Positions 49,661 to 58,764 of a stretch of 64,000 nucleotides of DNA are shown piece after piece; position 1 is the stretch's first letter, and every line of letters begins with the position of its first letter. The position numbers and the translations under genes are program-made. A model generated the notes under the pieces. That model made no database searches. It was not told where the DNA came from and was given only the letters and a program-made list of their open reading frames with translations. Source of the stretch: Bin87 sp964347975 (GTDB lineage: Bacteria > Chloroflexota > Dehalococcoidia > Lucifugimonadales > UBA3495); the NCBI GenBank assembly GCA_964347975.1, contig CAYGAY010000001.1:372001-436000 (forward strand), read 5' to 3'.

Positions 49661-50938
49661 ATGACTATGCCCGACGGGGCGTTGGCTGGCCTCAAAGTCC
49701 TTGATTTCACGCACTACGTCTCCGGACCGTACTGCACCAAGTTGCTGGCCGACTTTGGCGCCGACGTTATCAAGGTCGAGCGACCGCCGGATGGCGACAA
49801 GGCGCGGCAGATCGGCCCATTTCCCGGCGATGCGCCGGATCCCGAAAAGAGCGCGCTCTTCCTGCACCTCAACACCAACAAGCGCAGTGTTGTCATTGAT
49901 CTCAAGCAGGGTCATGCCCTCGATATCGTGAACAGGCTGGCGTCGTGGGCGGAAGTTATCGTGGAAAACTTCCGCCCCGGCGTTGCGGACCGTCTCGGCA
50001 TCGGTTTCGACCAGATCACCAGCATAAACCCGGGGCTTATCTATACCAGTATCTCTAACTTTGGACAGACCGGTCGGTACCGGGACTATCATGGGTCCGA
50101 GATCGTTTTCTACGGAATGGGCGGCGAAATGCATTCCACCGGCCTGGCGGACCGCGAGCCGCTCAAGTTAGGCGGCAACGTGGGTTTGTACCAGGCGGGG
50201 GCGGTGGCAGCGGTTGCCACCATGGGCGCCGTTCTGTCCGGTTCGTTCCGGCCGGGGGACGGTGAAAATGCGCCTCCGGGACAGCACATCGACGTGTCCA
50301 TCCTGGAAACGCAACTTGGCTCGGTGGACCGCCGGCAAAGCGCGCTGCTGGCCTATCAATACACGGGCGAATTGAGTCGACGGCCCGCATCGGGCGGTTC
50401 CGGCGGGTATCCAAACGCCGTGTATCCGTGCAGCGATGGCTATTTGCAAATCAACGGGAGTCGAATGTATTTCCCCCGTGCCGTCGCGATGCTGGGCCAT
50501 CCGCCGGAGCTGTCCGAACCGCGTTGGCAGGACCCGGCGGCGCAAGGCGACCCGGCGATGCAGGACGAGTTCGAGACGGAACACTTTCTGCCGTGGACCC
50601 TGGAACGCAACCGGGCAGAAGCCTGGCAAGCCGCTCAGGAAAATCGGGTGTTGTCCGGCCCGATCAATACGATGGCAGACCTGGACGTTGATCCTTCCTT
50701 CAACTCCCGGGGCGTTTTCGTCGAAAAGGACCACCCGGCGGCGGGCAAATTGCGCTACCCCGGCCGGCCTTTCATGATGGCAAATTCCCCTTGGCAGCTC
50801 CGGCGCACCGCGCCGTTGCTGGGCCAGCACACGGCGGAGGTTCTGGGCGAGCTGGGATATGCGGAATCGGAAGTTGCGGCCTTTATTGCCGCCGACGTTA
50901 TTCGGCCCGGGTCCGGATTCCCGCTAAAGCGGGAATGA
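49661..50938 (+). CDS. CaiB/BaiF family CoA-transferase I
   Basis: The 425-residue class III CoA-transferase has LKVLDFTHYVSGPYCTKLLADFGADVIKVERP and LNTNKRSVVIDLK near the N-terminus. RPGVADRLGIGFD and SISNFGQTG follow, and GQHIDVSILETQ is near residue 200. These enzymes move CoA between a thioester and a carboxylic acid, activating substrates for breakdown. The start at 49661 is chosen because upstream codons come from a repeat. The last residues, SGFPLKRE, are coded by the ATTCCCGC palindrome at 50915-50940, which also provides the stop. A second member follows at 51145. Confidence 0.87.
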   Translation: MTMPDGALAGLKVLDFTHYVSGPYCTKLLADFGADVIKVERPPDGDKARQIGPFPGDAPDPEKSALFLHLNTNKRSVVIDLKQGHALDIVNRLASWAEVIVENFRPGVADRLGIGFDQITSINPGLIYTSISNFGQTGRYRDYHGSEIVFYGMGGEMHSTGLADREPLKLGGNVGLYQAGAVAAVATMGAVLSGSFRPGDGENAPPGQHIDVSILETQLGSVDRRQSALLAYQYTGELSRRPASGGSGGYPNAVYPCSDGYLQINGSRMYFPRAVAMLGHPPELSEPRWQDPAAQGDPAMQDEFETEHFLPWTLERNRAEAWQAAQENRVLSGPINTMADLDVDPSFNSRGVFVEKDHPAAGKLRYPGRPFMMANSPWQLRRTAPLLGQHTAEVLGELGYAESEVAAFIAADVIRPGSGFPLKRE

Positions 50939-50940
50939 CG
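50915..50940. repeat. Palindromic repeat forming the end of a coding sequence
   Basis: ATTCCCGC-TAAA-GCGGGAAT followed by GACG overlaps the last codons and TGA of the CoA-transferase I gene. Confidence 0.85.
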
Positions 50941-50950
50941 GGGGCAAAGC

Positions 50951-51123
50951 GCTCATGCGTACCCACTTTGTCATTGCGAGCGTAGCGTGGCAATCTCCTC
51001 GGCGTAGCAATGGCCGTCCCGGCAAGTCTCTCGTGGCCGGCCGCCGGCGCCGCCGGAACGAGATTCCATCGCCCGCCTACGGCGAGCGTGGAATGACAAG
51101 TTAAAGTGGGGTACGCATGAGGG
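50951..51123. repeat. Composite repeat between the CoA-transferase genes
   Basis: CTCATGCGTACCCACTTTGTCATTGCGAGCGTAGCGTGGCAATC (50953-50995) is the inverted form of the unit at 49575-49600 plus a flank. GTACGCATGAGGGG (51109-51122) closes the block in inverse orientation. The two ends could pair, giving a long mobile-looking element of about 170 bp. Confidence 0.7.
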
Positions 51124-51144
51124 GCGAAGCGGGAATGAGGGGAA

Positions 51145-52470
51145 ATGTCAACAGACCCTAGAATGCCCCGCCTGCCGTTGGAAGGCTTGCGGGTTCTGGA
51201 GATCACAGTGGTTTGGGCCGGCCCTTACTGTGGTTCTTTGCTGGCCGATCTGGGAGCCGAGGTGATCCGGGTTGAATCGACCAAAGCTTTTGTTCCGCTG
51301 ACGCGGGGCGCCGCGCCGCGCTTGACGCAAACCGAGCTTGACAACTTGCCACTGTATTCGGGCGGGACTCCCGGCCGCGCGCCAGGGTCACGCCCCTTCA
51401 ACCGCTCGCCGATGTTCAACTCCCACGCTCGCAACAAACGCAGTATGACGGTCAATCTGCTGGACCCGGGAGGCCGGGAGATTTTTGACCGCCTGGCATC
51501 CATCAGCGACGTGCTGATTGAAAACAATCCCACCGAGACGATGGAGAAACTGGGTATATCCTATGAGTCTTTGAAAGCGGTGAAAGACGACATCATCATG
51601 TTGCGGATGCCGGCCTATGGCAGCGCCGGGCCTTACCGGGACTACCGCGCCCACGGCGTACACATCGAGGGCGTGGTCGGCCACACTATGCTGAGGGGCT
51701 ACGAGGACACCGACCCATCGTACAACACTACCGTCCTGATGTCCGACGCCGCCGCCGGAGCCCAGGGGGCCTTTGCCGTACTGGCCGCGTTGCGCCACCG
51801 CAAACGGACCGGCGAAGGTCAGCTGGTGGAGTTGGGGCAGGCTGAAAATGTCTTTCCTTTCCTCGGCGAATACTATCTGGACTACCGGATGAACGGGCGC
51901 ACTCACGCATCTTTGGGAAACCGCCATCCCAGCGCGTTGCAAAACTGTTACCCCTGCGCGCCGGCGCCGGACAATGATGACCGCTGGGTCGTAATAACGG
52001 TGTACGACGCTGACCAGTGGTATGCCTTGTGCGACGTCATAGGGGCTGAGCGCCTGGGCGCCGACCCGGAGTTGGCGGACGCCGCCGCTCGCCGCGGTCG
52101 TCAGCCCGAAATCGACGCGGCCATCGCCCTCTGGACGCGTACCCAGAGTCCCGAAGCGGCCATGAATATCCTGCAACAGCGCGGCGTCCCGGCCGGCGCG
52201 GTGATGAACCAGGCTGACGCATTCGCGGATCCTCATATTCGTGACCGCGGCTTTTTTCAAGAGGCGTCACAGGAGGATTGCGGAACTCACCTCTACCCCG
52301 GTCCGCTGTACAAAATGTCGGAAACCCCGTTGAGCATACGCCGCGGCCCGGTGATGTTCGGACAGGACAACGAGTACGTGTATCGGGAATTGCTGGGTTA
52401 CACCAGTGAAGAATACGCCGCTTTCGAGGCGGCCGGTCACATTGGGACCGACTACGTCATCGGCGTGTGA
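51145..52470 (+). CDS. CaiB/BaiF family CoA-transferase II
   Basis: The 441-residue protein starts at 51145 behind GAGGGG. It has LRVLEITVVWAGPYCGSLLADLGAEVIRVES, the HARNKRSMTVNLLDPGG block, IENNPTETMEKLGISYESL and PAYGSAGPYRDY. The GQLVELGQAENVFPFLGEYYLDY and VPAGAVMNQADAFADPHIRDRGFF segments are typical. It differs enough from CoA-transferase I that the pair may form two enzymes of one pathway, or a heteromer. Its substrate is unknown. It ends 12 nt before the opposing hydrolase gene. Confidence 0.87.
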   Translation: MSTDPRMPRLPLEGLRVLEITVVWAGPYCGSLLADLGAEVIRVESTKAFVPLTRGAAPRLTQTELDNLPLYSGGTPGRAPGSRPFNRSPMFNSHARNKRSMTVNLLDPGGREIFDRLASISDVLIENNPTETMEKLGISYESLKAVKDDIIMLRMPAYGSAGPYRDYRAHGVHIEGVVGHTMLRGYEDTDPSYNTTVLMSDAAAGAQGAFAVLAALRHRKRTGEGQLVELGQAENVFPFLGEYYLDYRMNGRTHASLGNRHPSALQNCYPCAPAPDNDDRWVVITVYDADQWYALCDVIGAERLGADPELADAAARRGRQPEIDAAIALWTRTQSPEAAMNILQQRGVPAGAVMNQADAFADPHIRDRGFFQEASQEDCGTHLYPGPLYKMSETPLSIRRGPVMFGQDNEYVYRELLGYTSEEYAAFEAAGHIGTDYVIGV

Positions 52471-52482
52471 CACACGCGCTAA

Positions 52483-53496
52483 TCAGCTCGCCAGCAGCTC
52501 CTTCAACTGGGCATCGATAAACCCGGTATCGACGGGGTTGCGCCCGGGCCCGCCGCCGGTATGTCCCCAGATGGTCGGGATGACGCGAAGGTCGGCGTTG
52601 GGCATCAGAGATACCTCGATCTCGTTGTCCTGCGGCGGAAAGTATTGGTCGGTTTGGGACGGCATGACGAAAGCGCGGGCCTTGATCGCGTCCAGGGCTT
52701 TCTCGAAATCTCCTCCGTAAAGCGGGTTGTCGCTGATGTCGCCGGCCTGCCAGGTCGCGATCATTGACAGGATGTTATTGGCATCCTGCTGAAGATACCG
52801 GCCTTCCCATGACGTTATGAGGTAGTCTTCCAGCGAGGAGTGTCCGAGGTCGAGATACACTTTCTCCCGGTAGAACGCCTGGGACGGCGCCCAACCGGCG
52901 TACACTCGGGCCATGGCCCGGAGACCTTGCCATGGTTGAATGTCGTACCAGCCATTGTTCCAGGCGCCGTCGGCGCAGAGAGCGGCTTTCACCCCCTCCA
53001 GGAACACGAAATTGTGCCGTGACGTGCGGGCCGAACCGCACCATGGGGCGATCCGTTCCACCATGTCAGGATATAGCGCCCCCCAATGGAAAGACTGCTG
53101 GGCGCCCATGGAAAAGCCGCAGACCAAGGCGATGCGCTCGATGCCGAATTGCTCGGTCAACAAACGGCGCTGGAACTGGATGTTGTCGTAGTAAGTGATC
53201 CTGGGAAATCTGGCGCGGTCGTACGGCGCCGGAGTGTTGCTGGGCGACGACGACAATCCGTTGCCGAATAGATTGGGGATGATGATGAAGTACCGAGCCG
53301 GGTCCAACGCCAGGCCTGGCCCGATCATCGGCTCGTTGGCCGGATGCTGAGAACCGAAGAAAGTGGGGAACACGATGGCATTGTCCCGACGGTCATTCAA
53401 CTCCCCGTAGGTCTGGTAGGCCAGGCGGGCGTTACGCAGGCGCAGGCCGCACTGCAGGTCAACATCTCCCAGTTCGAAGATCTTGTGTTCGGGCAT
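52483..53496 (-). CDS. MetX-like alpha/beta hydrolase
   Basis: The 337-residue protein starts at ATG 53496, 8 nt behind AGGAG. It has LAYQTYGELNDRRDNAIVFPTFFG, NLFGNGLSSSPSN and the elbow CGFSMGAQQSFHWG with the nucleophile Ser. GDISDNPLYGGDFEKAL is followed by the MPSQTDQYFPPQDNE Asp block and HTGG with the His. The layout is that of homoserine O-acetyltransferase relatives. Several substrate residues differ, and no methionine genes are near. It is probably a hydrolase or acyltransferase of another substrate. Confidence 0.82.
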   Translation of the reverse strand: MPEHKIFELGDVDLQCGLRLRNARLAYQTYGELNDRRDNAIVFPTFFGSQHPANEPMIGPGLALDPARYFIIIPNLFGNGLSSSPSNTPAPYDRARFPRITYYDNIQFQRRLLTEQFGIERIALVCGFSMGAQQSFHWGALYPDMVERIAPWCGSARTSRHNFVFLEGVKAALCADGAWNNGWYDIQPWQGLRAMARVYAGWAPSQAFYREKVYLDLGHSSLEDYLITSWEGRYLQQDANNILSMIATWQAGDISDNPLYGGDFEKALDAIKARAFVMPSQTDQYFPPQDNEIEVSLMPNADLRVIPTIWGHTGGGPGRNPVDTGFIDAQLKELLAS

Positions 53497-53574
53497 CTCG
53501 GGCACTCCTGAGGGTTGAACGCAAAGGCGAAAACAATTAGGCTCGCACCAAGTCTAACAGCGTGGAGGTTCATC

Positions 53575-53982
53575 ATGCTGAACAAGGTGCATCACGTGAC
53601 CTACGTTGTGGAAAGCGTCAGCGACATGGCGGCATACCTGGAGAACAATTTCGCGCTCACGCCGATCCGCACCGATGAATTCACCGAACGGGGTTTCAAA
53701 TCCATTCTCTACCAGATCGGGGATACACTGGTGGACTTCTTCGAACCGCTTCGGGACGACACTCCGATGGCGGAACAACTGCGGGAAAGCGGTCCCGGCG
53801 TCATGCACGTGGCCTGGGGCGTGGACGGCATCGACCAGCTGTTCGCCGACCTGCAATCCAAAGGCAACGCGATGCGGGGAGATGGGCCGTCCACCAGTCC
53901 CTTTGGCTACAAGACGGCCAGCATCGACACCAGCAGTTCTCACGGCATCTATTTCCAACTGGCGGAAGGGGAACACGATTAG
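53575..53982 (+). CDS. VOC family protein, methylmalonyl-CoA epimerase-like
   Basis: The 135-residue protein starts at 53575 behind GGAGG. It has KVHHVTYVVESVSDMAAYL with the first metal His, FKSILYQIGDTLVDFFEPL, and GPGVMHVAWGVDGID with another His. GIYFQLAEGEHD provides the terminal Gln or Glu ligand. The paired beta-alpha-beta modules form the metal site of the vicinal oxygen chelate superfamily. It could be an epimerase or a dioxygenase-like enzyme. A second VOC gene follows 70 nt later. Confidence 0.85.
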   Translation: MLNKVHHVTYVVESVSDMAAYLENNFALTPIRTDEFTERGFKSILYQIGDTLVDFFEPLRDDTPMAEQLRESGPGVMHVAWGVDGIDQLFADLQSKGNAMRGDGPSTSPFGYKTASIDTSSSHGIYFQLAEGEHD

Positions 53983-54052
53983 CGTGAGAGATTATTGAGG
54001 CGGAATGGGAACCGCCTCCAGGATCCCTTGAAACCTGTGGAGGAGACTTGCA

Positions 54053-54448
54053 ATGGAATACCGGATCAACCACGTACACATTCGCGCCGCGGACCCGCAC
54101 GCTACGGCGGCGTGGTACGAAAAGTTTTTCAACGCCCGTATCGTCTCGGAACGAACGGTGATGCCCAACACCATTACCATCGGAATGGAGATGGGCGGGC
54201 AGTGCCGGCTCAACGTATCGTCCAAACCGCCGGGCTCTTCGGATGAGCGAAGCGTTGCCGAACTGAACCGGTTGGGCCTGGAGCATTTTGGCTTTGACGT
54301 GGAGGACCTTGAGGCGGAGATGGCACGGTTGACCGCCGCGGGAATTCGCGTGGTGCTGCCCATCACGGACACGCCCACCGGGTCCCGGTTGTCTTATATC
54401 GAAGGACCGGACGACGTGCTCATTGAATTGGTGCAGCCGGCGAGTTAG
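54053..54448 (+). CDS. VOC family (glyoxalase-like) protein
   Basis: The 131-residue protein has INHVHIRAADPHATAAWYEKFFNARIV, with the first His ligand. HFGFDVEDLEAEMARLTAAGI has the next, and SYIEGPDDVLIELVQ holds the Glu ligand. It is a single-chain VOC enzyme that probably dimerises. GGAGGA precedes the ATG. Its sequence is not close to the VOC gene before it, so they may act on different substrates. It converges with the GMC oxidoreductase, overlapping it by 29 bp at the 3' ends. Confidence 0.85.
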   Translation: MEYRINHVHIRAADPHATAAWYEKFFNARIVSERTVMPNTITIGMEMGGQCRLNVSSKPPGSSDERSVAELNRLGLEHFGFDVEDLEAEMARLTAAGIRVVLPITDTPTGSRLSYIEGPDDVLIELVQPAS

Positions 54449-55994
54449 AAGCGATCCGGTGTGTCGTGGCGATCCAGTCGGCGACGCGTTCGCCGATCAT
54501 GATGGCAGTGGCGTTGGTGTTGGCCCTGGTTACCTGAGGCATGATCGACGAGTCGGCCACCCACAGCCCCCGGACGCCCCGCACCCGGCACTGCTGATCG
54601 GTTACGGCCATGGGGTCGGAGTCCGGCCCGATTCGGCAAGTGCCGGATACGTGGCGGGAGGTGCCGACGGTCTGGCGGATCCAGGCGTCCAGGGCGTCGT
54701 CATCCGCCAGGACCTCATCGGTTGGAGCGGTACGGCGCTCCATCACATCCCGGTAGGATTCGGATTCCAGCATATCGGCGGCCAGGCGAACGGCGTCGCG
54801 CATCCGGCGCATATCGTTCTCGTTGTGGAAATAACGGTAGTTGATCTCCGGTTGCACCGTCGGGTCTGCGGAGGCCAGGCGAACCCAGCCGGAGCCATCG
54901 GGAAGTTCCAGGGCACAGGCGATACGGGCGGTGCGGTCGGGCAGATGCTCTCCGGTCATCACGTTGAACACGCCCAAGGTATGCAGCATTACGTCGTTGG
55001 GATAGGACGGCGGCGCGGAGGTGACGCGCAGGCCGAAGCGCAGCGCGCCGGCATTGGCGTGGAGCTCAACTTGGTCTTTGACCTGGAAGCTGACATTGCC
55101 CATGGGATGATTGAACAGGTTTTGACCTACGCCGGGCGACTCATGGATGACCGGTATTCCGAAGGTCTCCAGTTGGTCGCGGGGGCCGATGCCCGACAGC
55201 ATCAGGATATGGGGTGATTTCAGCGCGCCGGCGCTCAGCGCCACCTGGTCGGCTTCTACGGCGAAGATTTCGCCGCCGCTCTCGGCCTCGACTCCGGAAA
55301 CGCGGGGGCCATCAAAAAGAACGCGGCGCACGAAGGCGTTGCCCTTGACGGTCAGATTGAGCCGGTGGCGTACCGGGTTCAAGTGGGTGATGGCGGAGCT
55401 CATCCGCACGCCGGCCTGGTTGTTCATGGGGATAGCGCCGATGCCGGAAGACTCCGGGCCGTTCAGGTCTGGGTTCACCGGGTATCCGCGCTCCAAAGCA
55501 GCCGCATGGAAGGCTTTTTGCACGTCGGGCCAGGTCTGGTTTTCCCGTCGCACTATTGGTATGGGACCTTCAGTCCCGTGAAAGTCGTCCTGTATGTCAA
55601 GGTCGGTTTCGGCCTTCCGGAAGAAGGGCAGCACTTTCAGATAGGTCCATTCCTCGTTGCCGAAGGACGCCCACCGCTCAAAATCTTCGGGAAGACCCCG
55701 CAGATAGACTTGGCCGTTGATAGAGCCGGAGCCGCCGATCACCTTGCCCTGGGCGATGTTGATCTCGCCCTGCTGGTCGTTGATGGTGCCCCTGAGCGAC
55801 CACGACACCGGCGATCCGGGTTGCTCTCCTTCATTAGAATACCCGTTGCGAACGACCTCGGGCAGGTGTTCCGGATCGGGATAGTCCGGTCCGGCTTCCA
55901 GCAACAACACCGAGCGGCTGGGATCTTCGGACAGCCGGCTGGCCAGCACCGAACCGGCCGAGCCGCCGCCCACTACGATTACGTCGTATTTCAT
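54420..55994 (-). CDS. GMC family FAD-dependent oxidoreductase
   Basis: The 524-residue protein begins VIVVGGGSAGSVLASRLSEDPSRSVLLLEAG, the FAD Rossmann motif. GSGSINGQVYLRGLPEDFERWASFGNEEW and LSAGALKSPHILMLSGIG are the two GMC signatures. The active-site His is in TSRHVSGTCRIG, and ANTNATAIMIGERVADWI ends the protein. It oxidises alcohols, as choline or alkane-derived alcohol dehydrogenases do. The substrate cannot be told. It diverges from the DinB-like gene. Confidence 0.9.
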   Translation of the reverse strand: MKYDVIVVGGGSAGSVLASRLSEDPSRSVLLLEAGPDYPDPEHLPEVVRNGYSNEGEQPGSPVSWSLRGTINDQQGEINIAQGKVIGGSGSINGQVYLRGLPEDFERWASFGNEEWTYLKVLPFFRKAETDLDIQDDFHGTEGPIPIVRRENQTWPDVQKAFHAAALERGYPVNPDLNGPESSGIGAIPMNNQAGVRMSSAITHLNPVRHRLNLTVKGNAFVRRVLFDGPRVSGVEAESGGEIFAVEADQVALSAGALKSPHILMLSGIGPRDQLETFGIPVIHESPGVGQNLFNHPMGNVSFQVKDQVELHANAGALRFGLRVTSAPPSYPNDVMLHTLGVFNVMTGEHLPDRTARIACALELPDGSGWVRLASADPTVQPEINYRYFHNENDMRRMRDAVRLAADMLESESYRDVMERRTAPTDEVLADDDALDAWIRQTVGTSRHVSGTCRIGPDSDPMAVTDQQCRVRGVRGLWVADSSIMPQVTRANTNATAIMIGERVADWIATTHRIASNSPAAPIQ

Positions 55995-56074
55995 AATTGC
56001 ATCCTCGCTTGCAGTTTGACATTGGCGATTCTACACTACCGGCAAAACCCAAATATGGCAGTTCATGGAGCGCG

Positions 56075-56629
56075 ATGACGATGTTGAATGATCCGCAGGA
56101 GTTTTTGAGGTATTTCGACTCTATTCACCGCCGGACGACGCGGGACATCGCGGCGCTACCGCCGCCGGCAGAATCCTGGAAACCTTCGGCCGGCGAGGGA
56201 GAAAATGCCTGGAGCATCGCGCAAATCGTTCACCACATCTGCGAATCGCGGATGTACTTCGCCCACGCCTATCGAAACGAGGGCTGGATATACGATTGGC
56301 CGGTTCCCAGCACAGCGTCGCAAGGCAACTGGGTTCCAGCGCTGGAAGAATCAGCAGCGGAGTTCCGGCGGCGGCTGGACGGCACGCCTGCCGAATGGCT
56401 CAGCCGGCGCATTCGGATGATCGACACGGAAGGGACGCTAAGCGGTTGGCGCGTGCTGATGATGCTGGTGGAACATGAGGTGCATCACCGATCACAGATC
56501 GATACTTACGCCGGTCTCCAGGGATGGGACGTACCGCAAATATACGGCCGCACCCGGGAGGAGATTGACGAGTTACAGGAGCAGCAACAGGCCGGCAGCG
56601 CCGGGCATCAGCCGGCGTCTAAGGGCTGA
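56075..56629 (+). CDS. DinB-like metal-binding four-helix protein
   Basis: The 184-residue protein starts at 56075 behind GGAG. Helix one carries FDSIHRRTTRDIAALPP. The metal His residues are in SIAQIVHHICESR and in MMLVEHEVHHRSQIDTYAGLQG. This is the pattern of the DinB/YfiT family, whose members act as thiol transferases with bacillithiol or mycothiol, or have unknown roles. Its 3' end overlaps the opposing hydrolase gene by 11 bp. Confidence 0.82.
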   Translation: MTMLNDPQEFLRYFDSIHRRTTRDIAALPPPAESWKPSAGEGENAWSIAQIVHHICESRMYFAHAYRNEGWIYDWPVPSTASQGNWVPALEESAAEFRRRLDGTPAEWLSRRIRMIDTEGTLSGWRVLMMLVEHEVHHRSQIDTYAGLQGWDVPQIYGRTREEIDELQEQQQAGSAGHQPASKG

Positions 56630-57179
56630 TGAGGCCGCTGCGGTTCTGGACGATGAACGTCTCCCGGCGCTCGAGGTAGTCCGCCACCAGGTTGAGCAAG
56701 GCTTGGGGGCGTTCCGCCGGGACGTCGTGACCGGAATCGTACACGAAAGCGATGTTGCAATTGGGTATGCGCTCCCGGTAAACGCTGGCGGACGCTGCCA
56801 GCGGATCTTCCTGCCCGAACACCGCCAGGGTAGGGCACTGGATTCGGGCGATTTGGTTCTGCAGCTCGGCGCCTTCACCGACGGCGTTTGGCTGAATTAT
56901 CAACGGGGAGATCAGGACCAGCACGGCGACCCGTTCCGAAGCGCGAAGCGCATGACGGATTGCTATCTCGGCGCCGGATGAGATGCCGATCACCCCGTAG
57001 CTTTCCGGAGCCAAACCTGCGATGGCAGCCGCCAACTCATGGCCGGCGCTAATGCCCGATCCGACCAGTTCCGGTTCCAGCACGACCCACCGGTCAGACA
57101 ACCCGTCGCGCAATACGCTCGAGGCGCCCGGCAGCCCGTTGATGACCACCACCGTGTCGCGCAGTTGGGCAGGATCCAC
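56619..57179 (-). CDS. Small alpha/beta hydrolase-like protein
   Basis: The 186-residue protein has VVVINGLPGASS, an elbow VIGISSGAEIAIRHA with Ser as nucleophile, and CPTLAVFGQEDPLAAS with the Asp. The His is in FVYDSGHDVP. The lid is short, so the protein is smaller than usual. It starts at GTG 57179, 3 nt after the stop of the flavin monooxygenase on the same strand, so the two should work together. The substrate is unknown. Confidence 0.78.
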   Translation of the reverse strand: MDPAQLRDTVVVINGLPGASSVLRDGLSDRWVVLEPELVGSGISAGHELAAAIAGLAPESYGVIGISSGAEIAIRHALRASERVAVLVLISPLIIQPNAVGEGAELQNQIARIQCPTLAVFGQEDPLAASASVYRERIPNCNIAFVYDSGHDVPAERPQALLNLVADYLERRETFIVQNRSGLISP

Positions 57180-57182
57180 CGG

Positions 57183-58286
57183 TTACAGTTCCTTCAGGCG
57201 GGGGAGGACTTCGCGACCGAACAGGTCTATTTCGGCCATGATGTCGCTATGGGTCAGGCTGGGCTGCTGGAAAAACAGGTCAATCACGCCGGCTCCGCAG
57301 CGGTCGTGGTAGGCTTTGATCTGCTCAAACACGGTGTCCGGGCCGCCGACAAAGGTCAGGCCGGGGGCGCCGCCCACGATGTCGCCGCTTGCGCTGCCGG
57401 CGAAGACGCTGGGGTAGTCGACCGTACCGCCGGCCCGGGTGGTCTGTATTACCTGGGACACCGATGAACGCAGCGCCATCCCCGGGGCGCGGCCCTGGTC
57501 GGTCTGTTGATTGAACCAATCCTGGGCCTGCCGGTCGGTTTCAGCCAGGTAGATGCTGCCACGAAACACCAGTTGATCGGGGTGGGGGCGCCAACCGGCC
57601 TGGTCGCACCATTGGAAATATTTGTCGGTGATGCTACCCATTTGGTCTGCCGGGATGAACGACACGCCCAGGCCCAGCCGGCGCTGTGCGGCGTACCGCA
57701 CGGCGTCGTCGCTGCGGGTGGCAACCAGCGCCGCCGGGAAGGGTTGCTGGACCGGGCGGGGCCATACGGACACGGTGCGGAACCGGTAGTATCGGCCTTC
57801 CCAGGCAAAGGGTTCGGGTTCCGTCATCGCCTTGAGGATCAGGTCCATGCCTTCCAGCATTCGCCCCCGGCCCTCGGCCGGGTTGACGCCGTACACCTGA
57901 TCCTCGTTGGGAGTGCCCCGCAGGAACCCCATGACAAGTCGCCCGTTGGTCAAGTTGTCCAAGAGGGTGAGTTCTTCGGCGGCCCGCACCGGGTTGTTCA
58001 GAGGCAGGAGCGGTCCCAGCATGGCGATCTTAACCGATTTGCACCGTTCGGCAACGGCGGCGGCCATTACTGCCGGCGTTCCGGTGGCGATGCGGCCCGA
58101 ATAGTGGTGTTCGGAGAAACTAACCCACTCGAAACCCATCTCTTCGGCGAACTCACACTCCTCGATCCCGTCCTGGTAGCTCTGCACGGACGTCGCCGGG
58201 TCGCTGAAACTCGGCGGAGTTGGCCAAGTAGGCGGGAAATCGCGGCGGAGGGAGTACCCCATCGCGCCGAGGTATGACGCTTTCAT
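57183..58286 (-). CDS. LLM-class flavin-dependent oxidoreductase
   Basis: The 367-residue protein has FAEEMGFEWVSFSEHHYSG, the EHH motif of luciferase-like monooxygenases. KIAMLGPLLPLNNPVRAAEELTLLDNLTNGRLVMGFLRG follows, with the GFLRGTPNE substrate loop. TRSDDAVRYAAQRRLGLGVSF and FVGGPDTVFEQIKAYHDRCG also fit the family. AGGAG lies 6 nt before the ATG. It probably oxidises an organic compound with a reduced flavin; no reductase is adjacent. Confidence 0.88.
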   Translation of the reverse strand: MKASYLGAMGYSLRRDFPPTWPTPPSFSDPATSVQSYQDGIEECEFAEEMGFEWVSFSEHHYSGRIATGTPAVMAAAVAERCKSVKIAMLGPLLPLNNPVRAAEELTLLDNLTNGRLVMGFLRGTPNEDQVYGVNPAEGRGRMLEGMDLILKAMTEPEPFAWEGRYYRFRTVSVWPRPVQQPFPAALVATRSDDAVRYAAQRRLGLGVSFIPADQMGSITDKYFQWCDQAGWRPHPDQLVFRGSIYLAETDRQAQDWFNQQTDQGRAPGMALRSSVSQVIQTTRAGGTVDYPSVFAGSASGDIVGGAPGLTFVGGPDTVFEQIKAYHDRCGAGVIDLFFQQPSLTHSDIMAEIDLFGREVLPRLKEL

Positions 58287-58430
58287 AGTCGGCTCCTGTA
58301 GTATGCGCCAATATTACCACGATGCGCGAAACCAGGTGACATCATCGGACGCCTCAGCCCCGAATTTTAGCGGGCCTGGCCCTGGGGTAATCCGCCCGAG
58401 ACGTGGACAATAGCGTCCGCCCGACGCTAA

Positions 58431-58646
58431 TATCCGCAAACAACGGCTGATGGTCCCTGCCATCCATGGGGGATCCTAGGATCGGCGCTGGCCGGGTTCG
58501 TGTTTGACCAGAGAGGCGACTACGAAATCGTCATCTGGTCCAATATCGCGCTGCCGGCAATTTCCGCGCTGCTGGTGTGGACGATTGGGGATAACCGACC
58601 CGGCGCGAGGATTGCGGAACTCGCCGAGCAACGGGCCCCGGCATAG
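58431..58646 (+). pseudogene. C-terminal remnant of an MFS transporter
   Basis: The open frame from 58431 to the TAG at 58644-58646 reads WGILGSALAGFVFDQRGDYEIVIW followed by IALPAISALLVWTIGDNRPG. That is the last two membrane helices and tail of a major facilitator protein. No start or earlier helices are found upstream, so this is a leftover of a deleted gene. It lies in the 478-bp gap between the flavin monooxygenase and the next amidohydrolase; 58287-58430 shows nothing else. Confidence 0.65.
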
Positions 58647-58764
58647 ATGATTCATCCACAGCGTCGGAACCTTCCCGGTAGGGACAAGCGCCCGGAGCCG
58701 CTCCGGCGTTGTGCTATGATTGGGCCCACGTAACCCCCCAGACTCTCTTTGCGGAGGTGCGATT

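Noticed and set aside
49403..50134. Long upstream extension of the SRPBCC frame
   Set aside because: It is antisense to the CoA-transferase gene and crosses intergenic repeats.
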